A stretch of DNA of 64,000 nt from Natrinema sp046097095 (GTDB lineage: Archaea > Halobacteriota > Halobacteria > Halobacteriales > Natrialbaceae), in NCBI RefSeq assembly GCF_046097095.1, contig NZ_CP175698.1, positions 2,418,001 through 2,482,000 of the forward strand. The letters run 5' to 3'. The position numbers were made by a program, and so were the translations under genes. Of this stretch, positions 44,140-52,310 are shown one piece after another. The notes beneath the pieces are model-generated. The model was not told where the DNA came from, did not search any database, and saw only the letters and a list, made by a program, of their open reading frames with translations. Numbering within the stretch: the first letter of the stretch is position 1; every line of letters starts with the position of its first letter.

Positions 44140-44859
44140 TTATATCTTTGTTTCTATGAGTTTGTCAACTTCTGAAGAATGTGATTGGACATCCGACTTC
44201 GCTGTTCGCATTCTGTTAATGTTCTGGCGGTATCTTTCTAAATACTCTTCATTATAGGCTTCCCAGAAATCATTATGCCAATTGTCCTCCGACAGTTGAT
44301 CCTCCCAGCACTGAAATACGGATACATCAAGGTATGTTTCTGCTTTTTCTGCCTCAGATTCTAAATGCCTCCTCAGTTCAGATTTACTATTAGCCTCCTC
44401 AAAAGCGGGCCATGCTTCGTCAAGCCATAAGTCAAAACTCCCATGTAGAGGACGCGGTTCCGCTGGTCCTAGCCTTCCTTCTCTTTCCGTGACTCCCGTT
44501 ACTATCTCAACCTGTGTTCCCTCGACTCGTCCACCGGGTAGATTTCCGATAAAATGCTCTGCAATATTGACTCTCTTTTCTTCCACTTTCTCTAATTCTT
44601 CGAGTGCCTCAGTATATTGTTCTGCAGCGTCTCGAATCATCTCATCCGCTTTTCTTCTCGCAGTTGCACTCACTGCTTCTTCCCAATTAGAGGTCCGCGA
44701 TCCATATTCGCCAGGGGGATCCCCCTCTTTTGCAGATTCCACTTCAGCTAACATGTCCTGAGCAATATTCTCATCATACCATCTCTCTCCTGTTCGAATT
44801 TTGTCTACCGTATTGCGCAACACCCTCACTCCAGAACCAAGCCATCCCATTCTATTCAA
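44140..44859 (-). CDS. Coiled-coil cargo protein, unrecognised
   Basis: 239 residues, highly helical. A long coiled coil is likely around residues 55-100 (ARRKADEMIRDAAEQYTEAL, EELEKVEEKRVNIAEHF), with another helix around 165-195. Trp-rich segments (SFDLWLDEAWPAF, FQCWEDQLSEDNWHNDFWEA) follow. Soluble. No family recognised. Transcribed toward 43446 and away from the palindrome-containing region at 44959. Confidence 0.6.
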   Translation of the reverse strand: MNRMGWLGSGVRVLRNTVDKIRTGERWYDENIAQDMLAEVESAKEGDPPGEYGSRTSNWEEAVSATARRKADEMIRDAAEQYTEALEELEKVEEKRVNIAEHFIGNLPGGRVEGTQVEIVTGVTEREGRLGPAEPRPLHGSFDLWLDEAWPAFEEANSKSELRRHLESEAEKAETYLDVSVFQCWEDQLSEDNWHNDFWEAYNEEYLERYRQNINRMRTAKSDVQSHSSEVDKLIETKI

Positions 44860-44958
44860 GAGGAATTTGATTGATGGACCATCATTTTACCGGCTGTAGA
44901 ACAGTATCTTCTCCAGTGGCTCTTCGGGGTTGCACGTCGACAGAAATACGATTCCCGA

Positions 44959-44993
44959 ATATGCACACGAGTCGCGACACCTCGTGTGCATAT
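44959..44993. repeat. Perfect 13-bp inverted repeat in a divergent gene gap
   Basis: Arms ATATGCACACGAG (44959-44971) and CTCGTGTGCATAT (44981-44993), with the loop TCGCGACAC. It lies between the minus-strand coiled-coil gene (start 44859) and the plus-strand gene at 45122, so it is well placed as an operator for both. As DNA it could also extrude a cruciform. This is the longest perfect inverted repeat I noticed in the window. Confidence 0.8.
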
Positions 44994-45121
44994 CTCGAGT
45001 CGATCCGTCGCTTGAACCGCCGTTCTTCTCCGACTGGTCGACAGATTCCGCCGGTTTTGGGCCGAAATGGGCCGTTCAGTGAGTCGAAAAAACGAGGATT
45101 TCGGGGGTCGTGTGTACGAGT

Positions 45122-45376
45122 ATGCGAATTAGAACCGACGGCGACTACGCGTATCGACAAGATGCGATCGAACGTGCAGCTGCCTTCTACGACTGCACCA
45201 AGACGAAAGCTGTGGTCAGTGCCTGCGACGACGTTCCGAAATTCGTGGAGGCTGCCCGCCGCGTCCTCAAGCGCGACGATCTCACCCTCAAGCAGCGCCG
45301 GGAGATCGCCGAGCCACTCTTGACTCGAGCAGTGACGTTCGAGGTTGAGACCGAAATCGGGGGTACTACTGCCTAA
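45122..45376 (+). CDS. Small helical protein with RQDAIERA...CTKTKA motif
   Basis: 84 residues from ATG 45122 (MRIRTDGDYAYRQDAIERAA). The phrase AAAFYDCTKTKAVVSACDD recurs as AVDLYACTKTKA in the remnant at 60840-60920, showing that it is a family shared by both elements. Short strand then helices, resembling a small DNA-binding (RHH-like) protein that some haloarchaeal elements use as regulator. It sits just downstream of the perfect palindrome and may bind it (inference). Confidence 0.65.
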   Translation: MRIRTDGDYAYRQDAIERAAAFYDCTKTKAVVSACDDVPKFVEAARRVLKRDDLTLKQRREIAEPLLTRAVTFEVETEIGGTTA

Positions 45377-45462
45377 CTCTACTATTTATTCTAATTTCTA
45401 CTGATGTTCATAGTTGATGTCAAACAGAAAAGGTCTTTGACCGTGAGTCTGCCTACATAGAT

Positions 45463-45990
45463 ATGCAGCAGTCTCGACGGGCAGTTGTGGTTGCACTGGC
45501 GGGAATCGGGAGTGGGTGTGTAGGTACTCGCCAATCCTCGCCAGCGACAACAGAGTCTGACACGGACGGCGACGGGATTCCCGATCATGCTGACCGCTAT
45601 CCGAATGATCCTCGGAGGGCGTTTCGGGATCAGAGCAGGGAAGGCACCTACACGCTTCATCCCGGTCAATTCTCGGCCACCGCGCTTACAAATTCGCCAC
45701 AGGCGAGTGGTAAGGTTCTGCACTACGAGGCTGAAGTCGAAGGTGACACGGAGGTTGATTGCCTCGTTTTTGAGCGTGAGGCCTATGACGCCTACGCGGC
45801 CGGTGATCGCGATGTCTCCATCGTCTCCGAATATAGTCGAACAGGAATTACCGAGACAACCCTCACACGCACGCTTGACGAAGGCGAGTACCTCTTTTCA
45901 CTTGATTACACCCGGCAAGTGACCGACCCGGGCGAACAGAGCGTCACCGTGAATCACTTTCTAGAACTTGCCGAACCAGCCGACCAATAG
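45463..45990 (+). CDS. Exported lipoprotein with thrombospondin-type-3-like calcium motif
   Basis: 175 residues. N-terminus QQSRRAVVVALAGIGSGCVG is a twin-arginine signal with lipobox, so it is membrane-anchored outside the cell. The mature start includes DTDGDGIPDHADRYPNDP, a type-3-repeat calcium-binding loop. The C-terminal domain (about 65-170) is beta-rich (VLHYEAEVEGDTEVDCLVF ... EYLFSLDYTRQV), like pre-peptidase C-terminal/adhesion folds. It may alter the lysogen's surface. Confidence 0.7.
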   Translation: MQQSRRAVVVALAGIGSGCVGTRQSSPATTESDTDGDGIPDHADRYPNDPRRAFRDQSREGTYTLHPGQFSATALTNSPQASGKVLHYEAEVEGDTEVDCLVFEREAYDAYAAGDRDVSIVSEYSRTGITETTLTRTLDEGEYLFSLDYTRQVTDPGEQSVTVNHFLELAEPADQ

Positions 45991-46057
45991 TACACTGCCA
46001 CCGGTATCCCCTTTTCCTTCTACCCCATTCAATGGCGATCTACCCCGCATTGTTCTG

Positions 46058-46456
46058 CTAAAAAATGGACTTGATGGGGATCTTCGCCTGTTCGGTTCCG
46101 CGGTGATCGCCACCGCCGTGCCACCGAAGTAACGGAAGCTCGCCTGAGCGAACCATCTTATCACGGAGGACCGTACAGCCAGCGCGCCCATGTGGCTGGT
46201 AGACGACGAAACAGTACCAGCCGTCGTGCCGCCGGAGGTTCTCGTGATACTCCCGATAGACCTTCCAGTTCCCGGGCTGGCCGTCGGCGTGCTCGTGCAT
46301 CGTCGATTTGATTTCGACGGGCGTGCCGTTCCCGAACTTCGCGTCGTGCCAGCTGGCCCGCTCGAGATCGAAGCGACGCTTTTCGGCCATCCGTTTCTCG
46401 ACGGCCGTCCCGAAGTGGTTGGCGCGCTTCGAGCGGTTCACGCGCACCACGCGCAT
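46058..46456 (-). CDS. Holliday-junction-resolvase-like PD-(D/E)XK nuclease
   Basis: 132 residues. N-terminal basic helix NRSKRANHFGTAVEKRM with the first Glu, then SWHDAKFGNGTPVEIKS supplying the Asp and E-x-K of the nuclease core, then WYCFVVYQPHGRAG. Same family pattern as 39127-39648. Located 148 bases downstream of the packaging-type ATPase on the same strand. Likely resolves replication or packaging intermediates. Confidence 0.65.
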   Translation of the reverse strand: MRVVRVNRSKRANHFGTAVEKRMAEKRRFDLERASWHDAKFGNGTPVEIKSTMHEHADGQPGNWKVYREYHENLRRHDGWYCFVVYQPHGRAGCTVLRDKMVRSGELPLLRWHGGGDHRGTEQAKIPIKSIF

Positions 46457-46604
46457 CGCGCGCCACTATATATACTCCTCCGCCGGACCCGTACCGCGCG
46501 CCCATCGGTCGCGCTGCTCCCGGTAGGGAGCGGCGCATGCCATGGGCTTCGAACCGTTCTAAAGGGGGGTTGGCGGAAATTGGAAGGTTGGAACCTCGCT
46601 GCCG

Positions 46605-47777
46605 TCATGCGATCACCTGCTCGACGCTTTCAACCCAGTCGCGTTTCTCGCTGTCGCCCTCGTTGTAGTCTTCCAACCAGTTGTAGACTGTCGTGTTGCT
46701 GAACGGGACGTACGTCGACGCCTGATTGGGCGACATGCCCTCGTCGACGCAGGTTTTGATCGTCCACATCGCGACCTGCTTCACGTCGTCTTTCTCGAGA
46801 GCGTCCTCGTCGACCTCTTCGCCGTTGGGTGCAGTCCACGACCAGTCCGACGCCTCTTCTGTGGCCATGTTCCAGTCAGTCGGCGGGATGCCCTCGAGGG
46901 GACGGGGATCGACGTCGACGAGTTTCCCGCCGGAGACGCGATCGGCGACGACCGCGCGCTTCTTGCTGACCTTCTTGATGATCGTGCCAACGCGCCAGAG
47001 CATCGGGTGAATCGACGATTCGTCGTGGCCGATGTAGATCAACGCCCCGCCGTACTTGCGGATCTTGAACACCAACGGCCCCATCAGTTTCCGAACGAGG
47101 TGACCGTTTTCGCCGGTGCCACTGGCCGCGCTCGAGAACTCGTCGCCGACGAATAGCTTTGGGCGTTGGGCGTTCTCGACAGGGTTGCCGTCCTGGGCAA
47201 CCCATTCCTCGAGGAGGGGATAGTGGGGAATCCAGCCGTCTTCGACGGTGCCGTCGTCGCGAACCCAGTCGTCATTACGGTTGAGCGTGCGGATATTTGA
47301 GCCGACGAGGAGATCGCCGTCGACCCACCGCTGGCGGAGCTGCCCCAGGAGGCCGGCGAAGTCCGACTTCCCCGCACCCATCTCCCCGAGAATGACGATC
47401 ACGGGCGCGGGACCGGCGACGATCTCCTGAAGCCGCGTGACAGCCTTGATACCGGCGAGATCAGCTTGCTGACTCGGGTCGCCGATGTAGTGTTTGAGTG
47501 TGACCGTGTCGCCGTTCTCGAGGGCCTGACGCGCCGTGTGGCCACCTTCGGCTTTGAGGATGTCGCGGTTCTTTTGCACGGAGAGGTAGTCCGCGGCGGG
47601 CTTGGAGTCCCACCGGTCGGGATCGTGGTGGATCGCCCGGACGGCGAGCTGGCGATCGATCTGTTCGTCGCGAACGAATCCTGAGTGCGGAAGCACCTCG
47701 TCGGGATCGCGTTCGTGATTCCCGCCCTGGTACTCCCGAAAGCCGCCGACCGTGTAGTTGTCTTGCTCGTCGCTCAT
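46605..47777 (-). CDS. Packaging-type ATPase, last gene of the pleolipovirus-like virion block
   Basis: 390 residues. Walker A is GEMGAGKSD (about residue 131-139) and Walker B KLFVGDEFS (about 208-216), followed by ALIYIGHDESS, a sensor-like segment. The C-terminus has a helix-turn-helix-like MSPNQASTYVPFSNTTVYNW. Size and terminal position match the conserved putative NTPase of pleolipoviruses (VP8 position in HRPV-1-like genomes). Starts overlapping the previous gene by 4 bases. Probable role in genome handling or assembly, never clearly shown in that family. Confidence 0.7.
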   Translation of the reverse strand: MSDEQDNYTVGGFREYQGGNHERDPDEVLPHSGFVRDEQIDRQLAVRAIHHDPDRWDSKPAADYLSVQKNRDILKAEGGHTARQALENGDTVTLKHYIGDPSQQADLAGIKAVTRLQEIVAGPAPVIVILGEMGAGKSDFAGLLGQLRQRWVDGDLLVGSNIRTLNRNDDWVRDDGTVEDGWIPHYPLLEEWVAQDGNPVENAQRPKLFVGDEFSSAASGTGENGHLVRKLMGPLVFKIRKYGGALIYIGHDESSIHPMLWRVGTIIKKVSKKRAVVADRVSGGKLVDVDPRPLEGIPPTDWNMATEEASDWSWTAPNGEEVDEDALEKDDVKQVAMWTIKTCVDEGMSPNQASTYVPFSNTTVYNWLEDYNEGDSEKRDWVESVEQVIA

Positions 47778-48565
47778 CGGTCCGTTCCTCCGTCAGTTGC
47801 TGCTTGGTTCTCTGTCTCGACGGGTGTCCGAGGGCCGTGGTGGTCAGTGTAGTCGTCGACGTACTGGGTGATGTCCTTGATTTCGTCAATGTCGCGGGCT
47901 TCCGCGTCGTCTTTCGCCGCCTCGAAACGATCCTTCACAGCCGTCCGCGGGTTCATCAGCCCGCGCTCGTCGGCTTCCGCTTCCTCGTTCACTACATCGC
48001 GCTGGATCTCGAGACCCATTTTGGAGATACGGCCGCGGAGTCGATTGTACTCGAGAAAGGCGTCGACGAGGTCGCCGTGTACGTCCTCGAGCATCGCTTT
48101 GATGGTAACGAGTTTCGAGTCGGCCAACTGGCTGAAGTAGCAGCCCCGCACGACGAGTTGGTCGGTATCCTCGTGGTAGGTAAACTCGCGGACTTCGAAG
48201 GCGTCGCCGTCATTGCAGACGTACGGCGACGGTCCCTCGACGGTTTTCTCGGCCCAAACTTCGGGAGCGACGTAGAGCTTCCGCCGGGTGTCGTCGACAC
48301 CGTTGATGTGGTACACGTCGACCATCCGCCGGTTCCGGAGTTTCCGCGCGCCGGTGATGAAGATCGCCACCAGCGGCGGCCCTAAGAGGATCGCCGCGGC
48401 GAACCAGCCGAAGACAATCGGCGGGATACCCGGCACCGACGGCCGAATCCAGAGGATCGCCACACCGACCGAGAACAGCACTGCGAACACGAGTAGCTGT
48501 GCCTCGGCGACGATGTAGGTCACGCGGTCGCTCCAGTTGCTGAACGTGCCGCTCAGATCGCTCAT
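47774..48565 (-). CDS. Membrane protein of the virion block (ORF7-like position)
   Basis: 263 residues. Two or three hydrophobic helices at about residues 18-65 (AQLLVFAVLFSVGVAILW, GWFAAAILLGPPLVAIFI), then a long soluble domain (about 70-263) with helical, charged C-terminus. Overlaps both neighbours by 4 bases (ATGA), so stoichiometry is likely coupled. Corresponds by position and architecture to the unnamed membrane protein preceding the ATPase in pleolipoviruses. Confidence 0.6.
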   Translation of the reverse strand: MSDLSGTFSNWSDRVTYIVAEAQLLVFAVLFSVGVAILWIRPSVPGIPPIVFGWFAAAILLGPPLVAIFITGARKLRNRRMVDVYHINGVDDTRRKLYVAPEVWAEKTVEGPSPYVCNDGDAFEVREFTYHEDTDQLVVRGCYFSQLADSKLVTIKAMLEDVHGDLVDAFLEYNRLRGRISKMGLEIQRDVVNEEAEADERGLMNPRTAVKDRFEAAKDDAEARDIDEIKDITQYVDDYTDHHGPRTPVETENQAATDGGTDR

Positions 48566-49110
48566 GCTTCGACCACCCCGCTATCTTCGGAGTGCACGAC
48601 GTACCACGCACCGAGCGCCGCACAACCGACGGTCATCGCGACGCCAGAGAACAACCCGGACTCGCCGCCGAAGTGACGGAACGGGTTACGCTGGACCATC
48701 CCCGTCGAGACGATCGCGCCCGTGCCCTGGTCGAGCGATTTCTGCGTCGCGATCGCGACGGCCGCGCCCGTCTCGCCCTGTCGCGGCGAGACGATGAAGT
48801 TCACCGTCTGGGTGCCAGCGTCGAGCTCGCGCTCGGCGTAGTTGAACGAGGTCGTCCCCTCCTCGAACGCGCCCGACTCGGTGAGGCTGATTGTCGTCGG
48901 CTCGTCGGCCTCGATCTCGAGTGTGAACCGACCGGGCGAGTACGACCAATCGACGATTCGGGTTTGGTTGTCGATCGTCTGGACGGCGTCGTCGGGAGCC
49001 TGTGCGACTGTCTGATTCCCCGCGCTTTGGTTGCTCTGTGCGGCCGCTGGTCCAACACCCATGCCCATCGCGAGCACTGCGACCGTCGCGATGACGAATA
49101 GTCGTCGCAT
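48562..49110 (-). CDS. Signal-anchored membrane protein of the virion block (ORF6-like position)
   Basis: 182 residues. N-terminal signal peptide (RRLFVIATVAVLAMGMGVG ... AAAQSN), an extracellular beta-rich domain (about 45-130) with TQTVNFIVSPRQGETGAAVA, and a C-terminal membrane helix (FSGVAMTVGCAALGAWYVV). Starts 2 bases after the spike gene and overlaps the next by 4. Equivalent to the gene between spike and ORF7-like gene in pleolipoviruses. Confidence 0.6.
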   Translation of the reverse strand: MRRLFVIATVAVLAMGMGVGPAAAQSNQSAGNQTVAQAPDDAVQTIDNQTRIVDWSYSPGRFTLEIEADEPTTISLTESGAFEEGTTSFNYAERELDAGTQTVNFIVSPRQGETGAAVAIATQKSLDQGTGAIVSTGMVQRNPFRHFGGESGLFSGVAMTVGCAALGAWYVVHSEDSGVVEA

Positions 49111-49112
49111 GG

Positions 49113-50723
49113 TCAGTTGCCCCCCGGAATGCGGTCGGTCACGAACCCGACGACGACCAGCACAGCGACGCCGATAATCGCCAGTCCGACAAACGAGCCG
49201 CCGCCGGGTAAGCCGAAGTTCGGTAGCCCAAACCCAAGCCCGCCGTCGTCGGTCTGGAGTTGGACGCGCTCTACCTTGGTCATGTACGCGGCGAATTCAC
49301 TCGCGTTGTAGGTGCCGTACTGCGGTTTCTGCCACGACACAGACTGCACCTTGTTTCCGGACCGGTCATACATAGCCTCAATCGTCACGTTCCCCTTCAA
49401 GAATTGGACGTATCGGCCATTGGCCGCATCATAGAACGATACTGTCCCATTCAGTGACGAGACGTTATACGTCTCTCCACTCACGAACCCATTTGCTGGC
49501 ACCTCATCAGCGTACAGCAAACCCTCATACGTCCGGTTAGAGACGTGCCCCCCATAGGAGACTGTCCGAGTCCCGTTAACTTCAGTGTAGTTTTGCTTAG
49601 TGTAACCCGTATACGAGACTACCATATTTGATGTCTGATTGAGGTCCGGGTTACTGGTACCGAGCATCGACATGACAGACACCTTGAATCTTTCACTCGT
49701 CACGTTCGAATCGCCGCTCAGGTACCGCGCGTGACCCTCAGCGCCACGAATCTGAGACGGCTCGACGTTGCCCGCATCCATCTCAGCATACAGATCCTCG
49801 ACAAACTGCATGTCATAATTCGCCGCCACATTGTCCGACTGTTCTTGAATCTCTTGCCAGTGCTCATACCAATCCCGGAAGTCGAACACACGCTGAGATT
49901 CGAGATCGCCACCAGCGTTCATGACGATAATTTGAACGTCAGAATATACCCCGAAAGAGTAGGATGTGTCCGCTGTAAATCTAAACTCGTCTGAACTGTT
50001 GTTGTAGGAGAACTCCGAGGCAGCAATCGGCTTGGTCTCCGTGCCGCTCCACGTCCCATCAGAGCCGTAGTTGTATCGCAGAACGAGGCTCGAGATGTTA
50101 TGGGTCGTCCCGTTCGTTAGCTCGAAACTGACATTTTGACGCTGATCCAGCACGCTAACCTTCTGTACATTGTAGTTGTTGCCAGAGTCGGTATAGGCGC
50201 TCGAACTCAGGAAGTCGTCAGATATTGACGAACTTCGAGTTGTGTTCTGGATGTAACTAAACTGAACCATCGCCTTTGATAGCCGTTCAACGTGATTGAT
50301 CTGTTGGACAGCGTAGTAGTCACGGATCGCCGCTACAGCCTTCTGATAGGCCTCTGTTGACGTGTTGCCGTTTTCGTACGCGGTCGCGATCGCATGCCGC
50401 GCCTCGAGCGAGGCTATCGTCGCCGTGTCCTCGAGATAGTTGCTCTGGACTTGATACTGAGATTCCAGAGACTCAGACTCTGACACCGCGATACTGTGCA
50501 GGACAACCTCGTCTGACGACGGGTCATCATCAACAGCCCAAGACGCATGAGGGCAAGAGATGAAAAGGACGTACTGAGCAGGGCTGTTGCAGGTTCCCTC
50601 GAACGACATGGACTCAGCGGCCGCCGGTTGCGTCGCCCCGATCGGAGCCACGACCGATCCGACCAGAAGCGCGACGAACAGGATCGAAAACGCGCGATGG
50701 GCTGTGGGCCGATGGGCCGCCAT
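49113..50723 (-). CDS. Spike-like glycoprotein (pleolipovirus VP4-like)
   Basis: 536 residues from ATG 50723 (MAAHRPTAHRAFSILF); the longer frame uses a GTG at 50756 that would spoil the signal peptide. Architecture: cleavable signal ending IGATQPAAAES, about 470 residues of extracellular domain with many N-x-S/T sequons (for example NTTRSS, NGTTHNIS, NVTSER, NQTSN), then GLPGGGSFVGLAIIGVAVLV, a C-terminal membrane anchor with short basic tail. That is the layout of the pleolipovirus spike. Codons in the ectodomain are less GC-rich than in flanking virion genes, as expected for a fast-evolving receptor binder. Confidence 0.7.
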   Translation of the reverse strand: MAAHRPTAHRAFSILFVALLVGSVVAPIGATQPAAAESMSFEGTCNSPAQYVLFISCPHASWAVDDDPSSDEVVLHSIAVSESESLESQYQVQSNYLEDTATIASLEARHAIATAYENGNTSTEAYQKAVAAIRDYYAVQQINHVERLSKAMVQFSYIQNTTRSSSISDDFLSSSAYTDSGNNYNVQKVSVLDQRQNVSFELTNGTTHNISSLVLRYNYGSDGTWSGTETKPIAASEFSYNNSSDEFRFTADTSYSFGVYSDVQIIVMNAGGDLESQRVFDFRDWYEHWQEIQEQSDNVAANYDMQFVEDLYAEMDAGNVEPSQIRGAEGHARYLSGDSNVTSERFKVSVMSMLGTSNPDLNQTSNMVVSYTGYTKQNYTEVNGTRTVSYGGHVSNRTYEGLLYADEVPANGFVSGETYNVSSLNGTVSFYDAANGRYVQFLKGNVTIEAMYDRSGNKVQSVSWQKPQYGTYNASEFAAYMTKVERVQLQTDDGGLGFGLPNFGLPGGGSFVGLAIIGVAVLVVVGFVTDRIPGGN

Positions 50724-50805
50724 CAGACGGACACCCCCACGTCCCGCTGTTTGCACGCCTCAGCAACTCTGATGTGTGATATTCCGAAAATCATAATCTC
50801 ACCGC

Positions 50806-51324
50806 TTAGTCCCGCATCGTCCAGACGGCCGCTCCGATCACCGCGAGCCCGACCACGGCGAGGCCAACGAGCAGTCCGCCGCTGTCTCCCGACACGCCCG
50901 GCACCCCGCCGAGGAACCCAGAGCTATCCGAAATGCTCGCGCTGTCGATTGCCGAGGCATTCCCCGAGACGACGACGCGGTATTCACTGCCGAGCGTGAG
51001 GTTCCCGTCGGACTGGTTGTACTCGCGCTCGGTCGTGTTGTCCGCGTCGGCCGCGATCGTGTCCTCGAGGGCGATCGTCGCGGTCGCCGGGTCGGTCGCA
51101 TATTCGGTTTCGTTATAGAACGTGACCGTCGCCGAGGTGTTGGCCGGATCGGAGATCGAGTCGTTCCACCCGACCGAGACGGTGACCGGTTCGGTGTCGT
51201 TCGTGAGCGTGACCGTCTTATTAGTCGGGACGTCCGCGGTCTGTGCAGTGCCGATCGCCGCGAACCCGCCCAGCGACCCGAGCACGACCAGCGTCATCAG
51301 CGCCGTCGAAATACGTTGTCTCAT
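50806..51324 (-). CDS. Signal-anchored small protein between the 4-TM and spike genes
   Basis: 172 residues. Signal peptide (STALMTLVVLGSLGGFAAIG ... TAQTADV), Thr/Asn-rich extracellular part with sequons (NKT, NDT, NTS, NTT), then a Ser/Gly linker and a C-terminal membrane helix GLLVGLAVVGLAVIGAAVW. Built like a miniature spike. It ends 82 bases before the spike ATG and begins 12 bases after the 4-TM gene. I do not recognise a named counterpart. Confidence 0.65.
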   Translation of the reverse strand: MRQRISTALMTLVVLGSLGGFAAIGTAQTADVPTNKTVTLTNDTEPVTVSVGWNDSISDPANTSATVTFYNETEYATDPATATIALEDTIAADADNTTEREYNQSDGNLTLGSEYRVVVSGNASAIDSASISDSSGFLGGVPGVSGDSGGLLVGLAVVGLAVIGAAVWTMRD

Positions 51325-51336
51325 ATCCTGAATCCC

Positions 51337-51771
51337 CTACTTGTACGCGATGAGGTAGAACCCGGCTCCGTTGAGGAACACCATGAACCAGCCGAGTGGC
51401 CACATCCCGGCGACGGCCACTGCAACTGCGGGCACGAGCGCTGAGAGGATGTTCAGAATAATCATCAACAGGAGGACGACGGTCTCCATGTCGGTGTAAT
51501 CGTCAATCGTCGTCTGGCCGTTCGTGACCCATGCGGTCCCGACGGTGAGCATCGAGACGATGAATCCGTAGGTGACCTCGGTGCCATGGGAACTGTAGAG
51601 GACACCCGCAAACCCGACGTTGAACGGATCGTTCAACGAGAACGTCCCGACCGCTGCGACCGAGAACGTTGCAAGGACGAACAGCGGTGCAAGCACACTG
51701 TCAATGAGGTCTATTCCATCTTCGCGCCGCACCGCGCTCGGTACCGCGTTTTGAGGCAAACTAAGTGCCAT
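51337..51771 (-). CDS. Four-helix membrane protein (pleolipovirus VP3-like)
   Basis: 144 residues from ATG 51771 (MALSLPQNAVPSAVRR). Four hydrophobic helices: about 30-48 (LFVLATFSVAAVGTF), 62-80 (GFIVSMLTVGTAWV), 92-115 (VVLLLMIILNILSALVPAVA) and 118-140 (WPLGWFMVFLNGAGFYLI). Size, helix number and first place in the operon match the VP3 membrane protein that lines the inside of pleolipovirus vesicles. The longer frame to 51873 crosses the promoter. Confidence 0.7.
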   Translation of the reverse strand: MALSLPQNAVPSAVRREDGIDLIDSVLAPLFVLATFSVAAVGTFSLNDPFNVGFAGVLYSSHGTEVTYGFIVSMLTVGTAWVTNGQTTIDDYTDMETVVLLLMIILNILSALVPAVAVAVAGMWPLGWFMVFLNGAGFYLIAYK

Positions 51772-51859
51772 ACGGTCGGTCGGCAACCCCGTCTGTCGAA
51801 AAAATAAGTAAAACCTAGGTTCAGCAAACTTTATACCAAGGCGGGTTGCCGCCCGCTGC
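51772..51859. promoter_or_regulatory. Divergent promoter of virion operon and AbrB-like gene
   Basis: On the plus strand, CTTTATACC (51828-51836) is centred about 28 bases before ATG 51860. On the minus strand a T/A-rich TTTTACTTATTTTTT (top strand 51797-51811) is at promoter distance from ATG 51771. One regulator could switch both directions. Confidence 0.5.
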
Positions 51860-52048
51860 ATGGCGTTGAACAAACTCCGGATGTTAGATCAGAATTCGGC
51901 GGGCGTCACGCTGCCGAAGGACGACCTCCGCGTCGAGGGACTACTCGATGAGGACGGCGAGATCGACGGTGAACACCACATCCATATCCGTCATGTCGAC
52001 GATGGCCAGTGGTCACTCGAGCTCGTCGAGGAAATCGGAGAGAAGTGA
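51860..52048 (+). CDS. AbrB/SpoVT-like small regulator
   Basis: 62 residues. LNKLRMLDQNSAGVTLPKDD is the swapped-hairpin AbrB-type opening, followed by LRVEGLLDEDGEIDGEHHIH. It is encoded divergently from the virion operon and shares an 88-base gap with it, so it is a strong candidate for a repressor of structural genes (inference). Leaderless promoter visible upstream. Confidence 0.65.
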   Translation: MALNKLRMLDQNSAGVTLPKDDLRVEGLLDEDGEIDGEHHIHIRHVDDGQWSLELVEEIGEK

Positions 52049-52063
52049 GTCGCGAAGTGGGAT

Positions 52064-52309
52064 TCACCGATGTTCGTCGACCCACCGACACCAGGAGTCG
52101 AAGTCGTTCGCACCGCATTGATCGGCGATGTTCCGAAGCGTTCCGGTTCGTATCTCCCCGCCGAGTGGGATCGTGACGTTCCGAACCTCGCCGGTCTTTG
52201 GATGCTCGTAGCGGAGTTTGAGGTGGCTCCCGGTTCGATCGACAGGAGCATATCCCATATTGATCAGCACTTTCGCAACTTCCTCGCCAGTGAACTGCCG
52301 ACGCGGCAT
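52064..52309 (-). CDS. hicA: HicA-family toxin (mRNA interferase-like)
   Basis: 81 residues from ATG 52309 (PRRQFTGEEVAKVLINMGYA). The HicA double-stranded-RNA-binding fold signature is complete, with the catalytic His in DRTGSHLKLRYEHP, then VTIPLGGEIRTGTLRNIADQ. It cleaves mRNA when free of HicB. The gene follows hicB with one base between, the antitoxin-first order. Could stabilise the provirus or limit other infections. Confidence 0.85.
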   Translation of the reverse strand: MPRRQFTGEEVAKVLINMGYAPVDRTGSHLKLRYEHPKTGEVRNVTIPLGGEIRTGTLRNIADQCGANDFDSWCRWVDEHR

Positions 52310-52310
52310 T

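Noticed and set aside
46605..47777. Filamentous-phage Zot-like or HerA ATPase
   Set aside because: Lacks the HerA and Zot flanking motifs; gene order favours the pleolipovirus ATPase.
51337..51873. Longer form of the 4-TM protein starting at 51873
   Set aside because: The extra 34 residues are basic and would cover the divergent promoter; ATG 51771 gives the expected VP3-like size.
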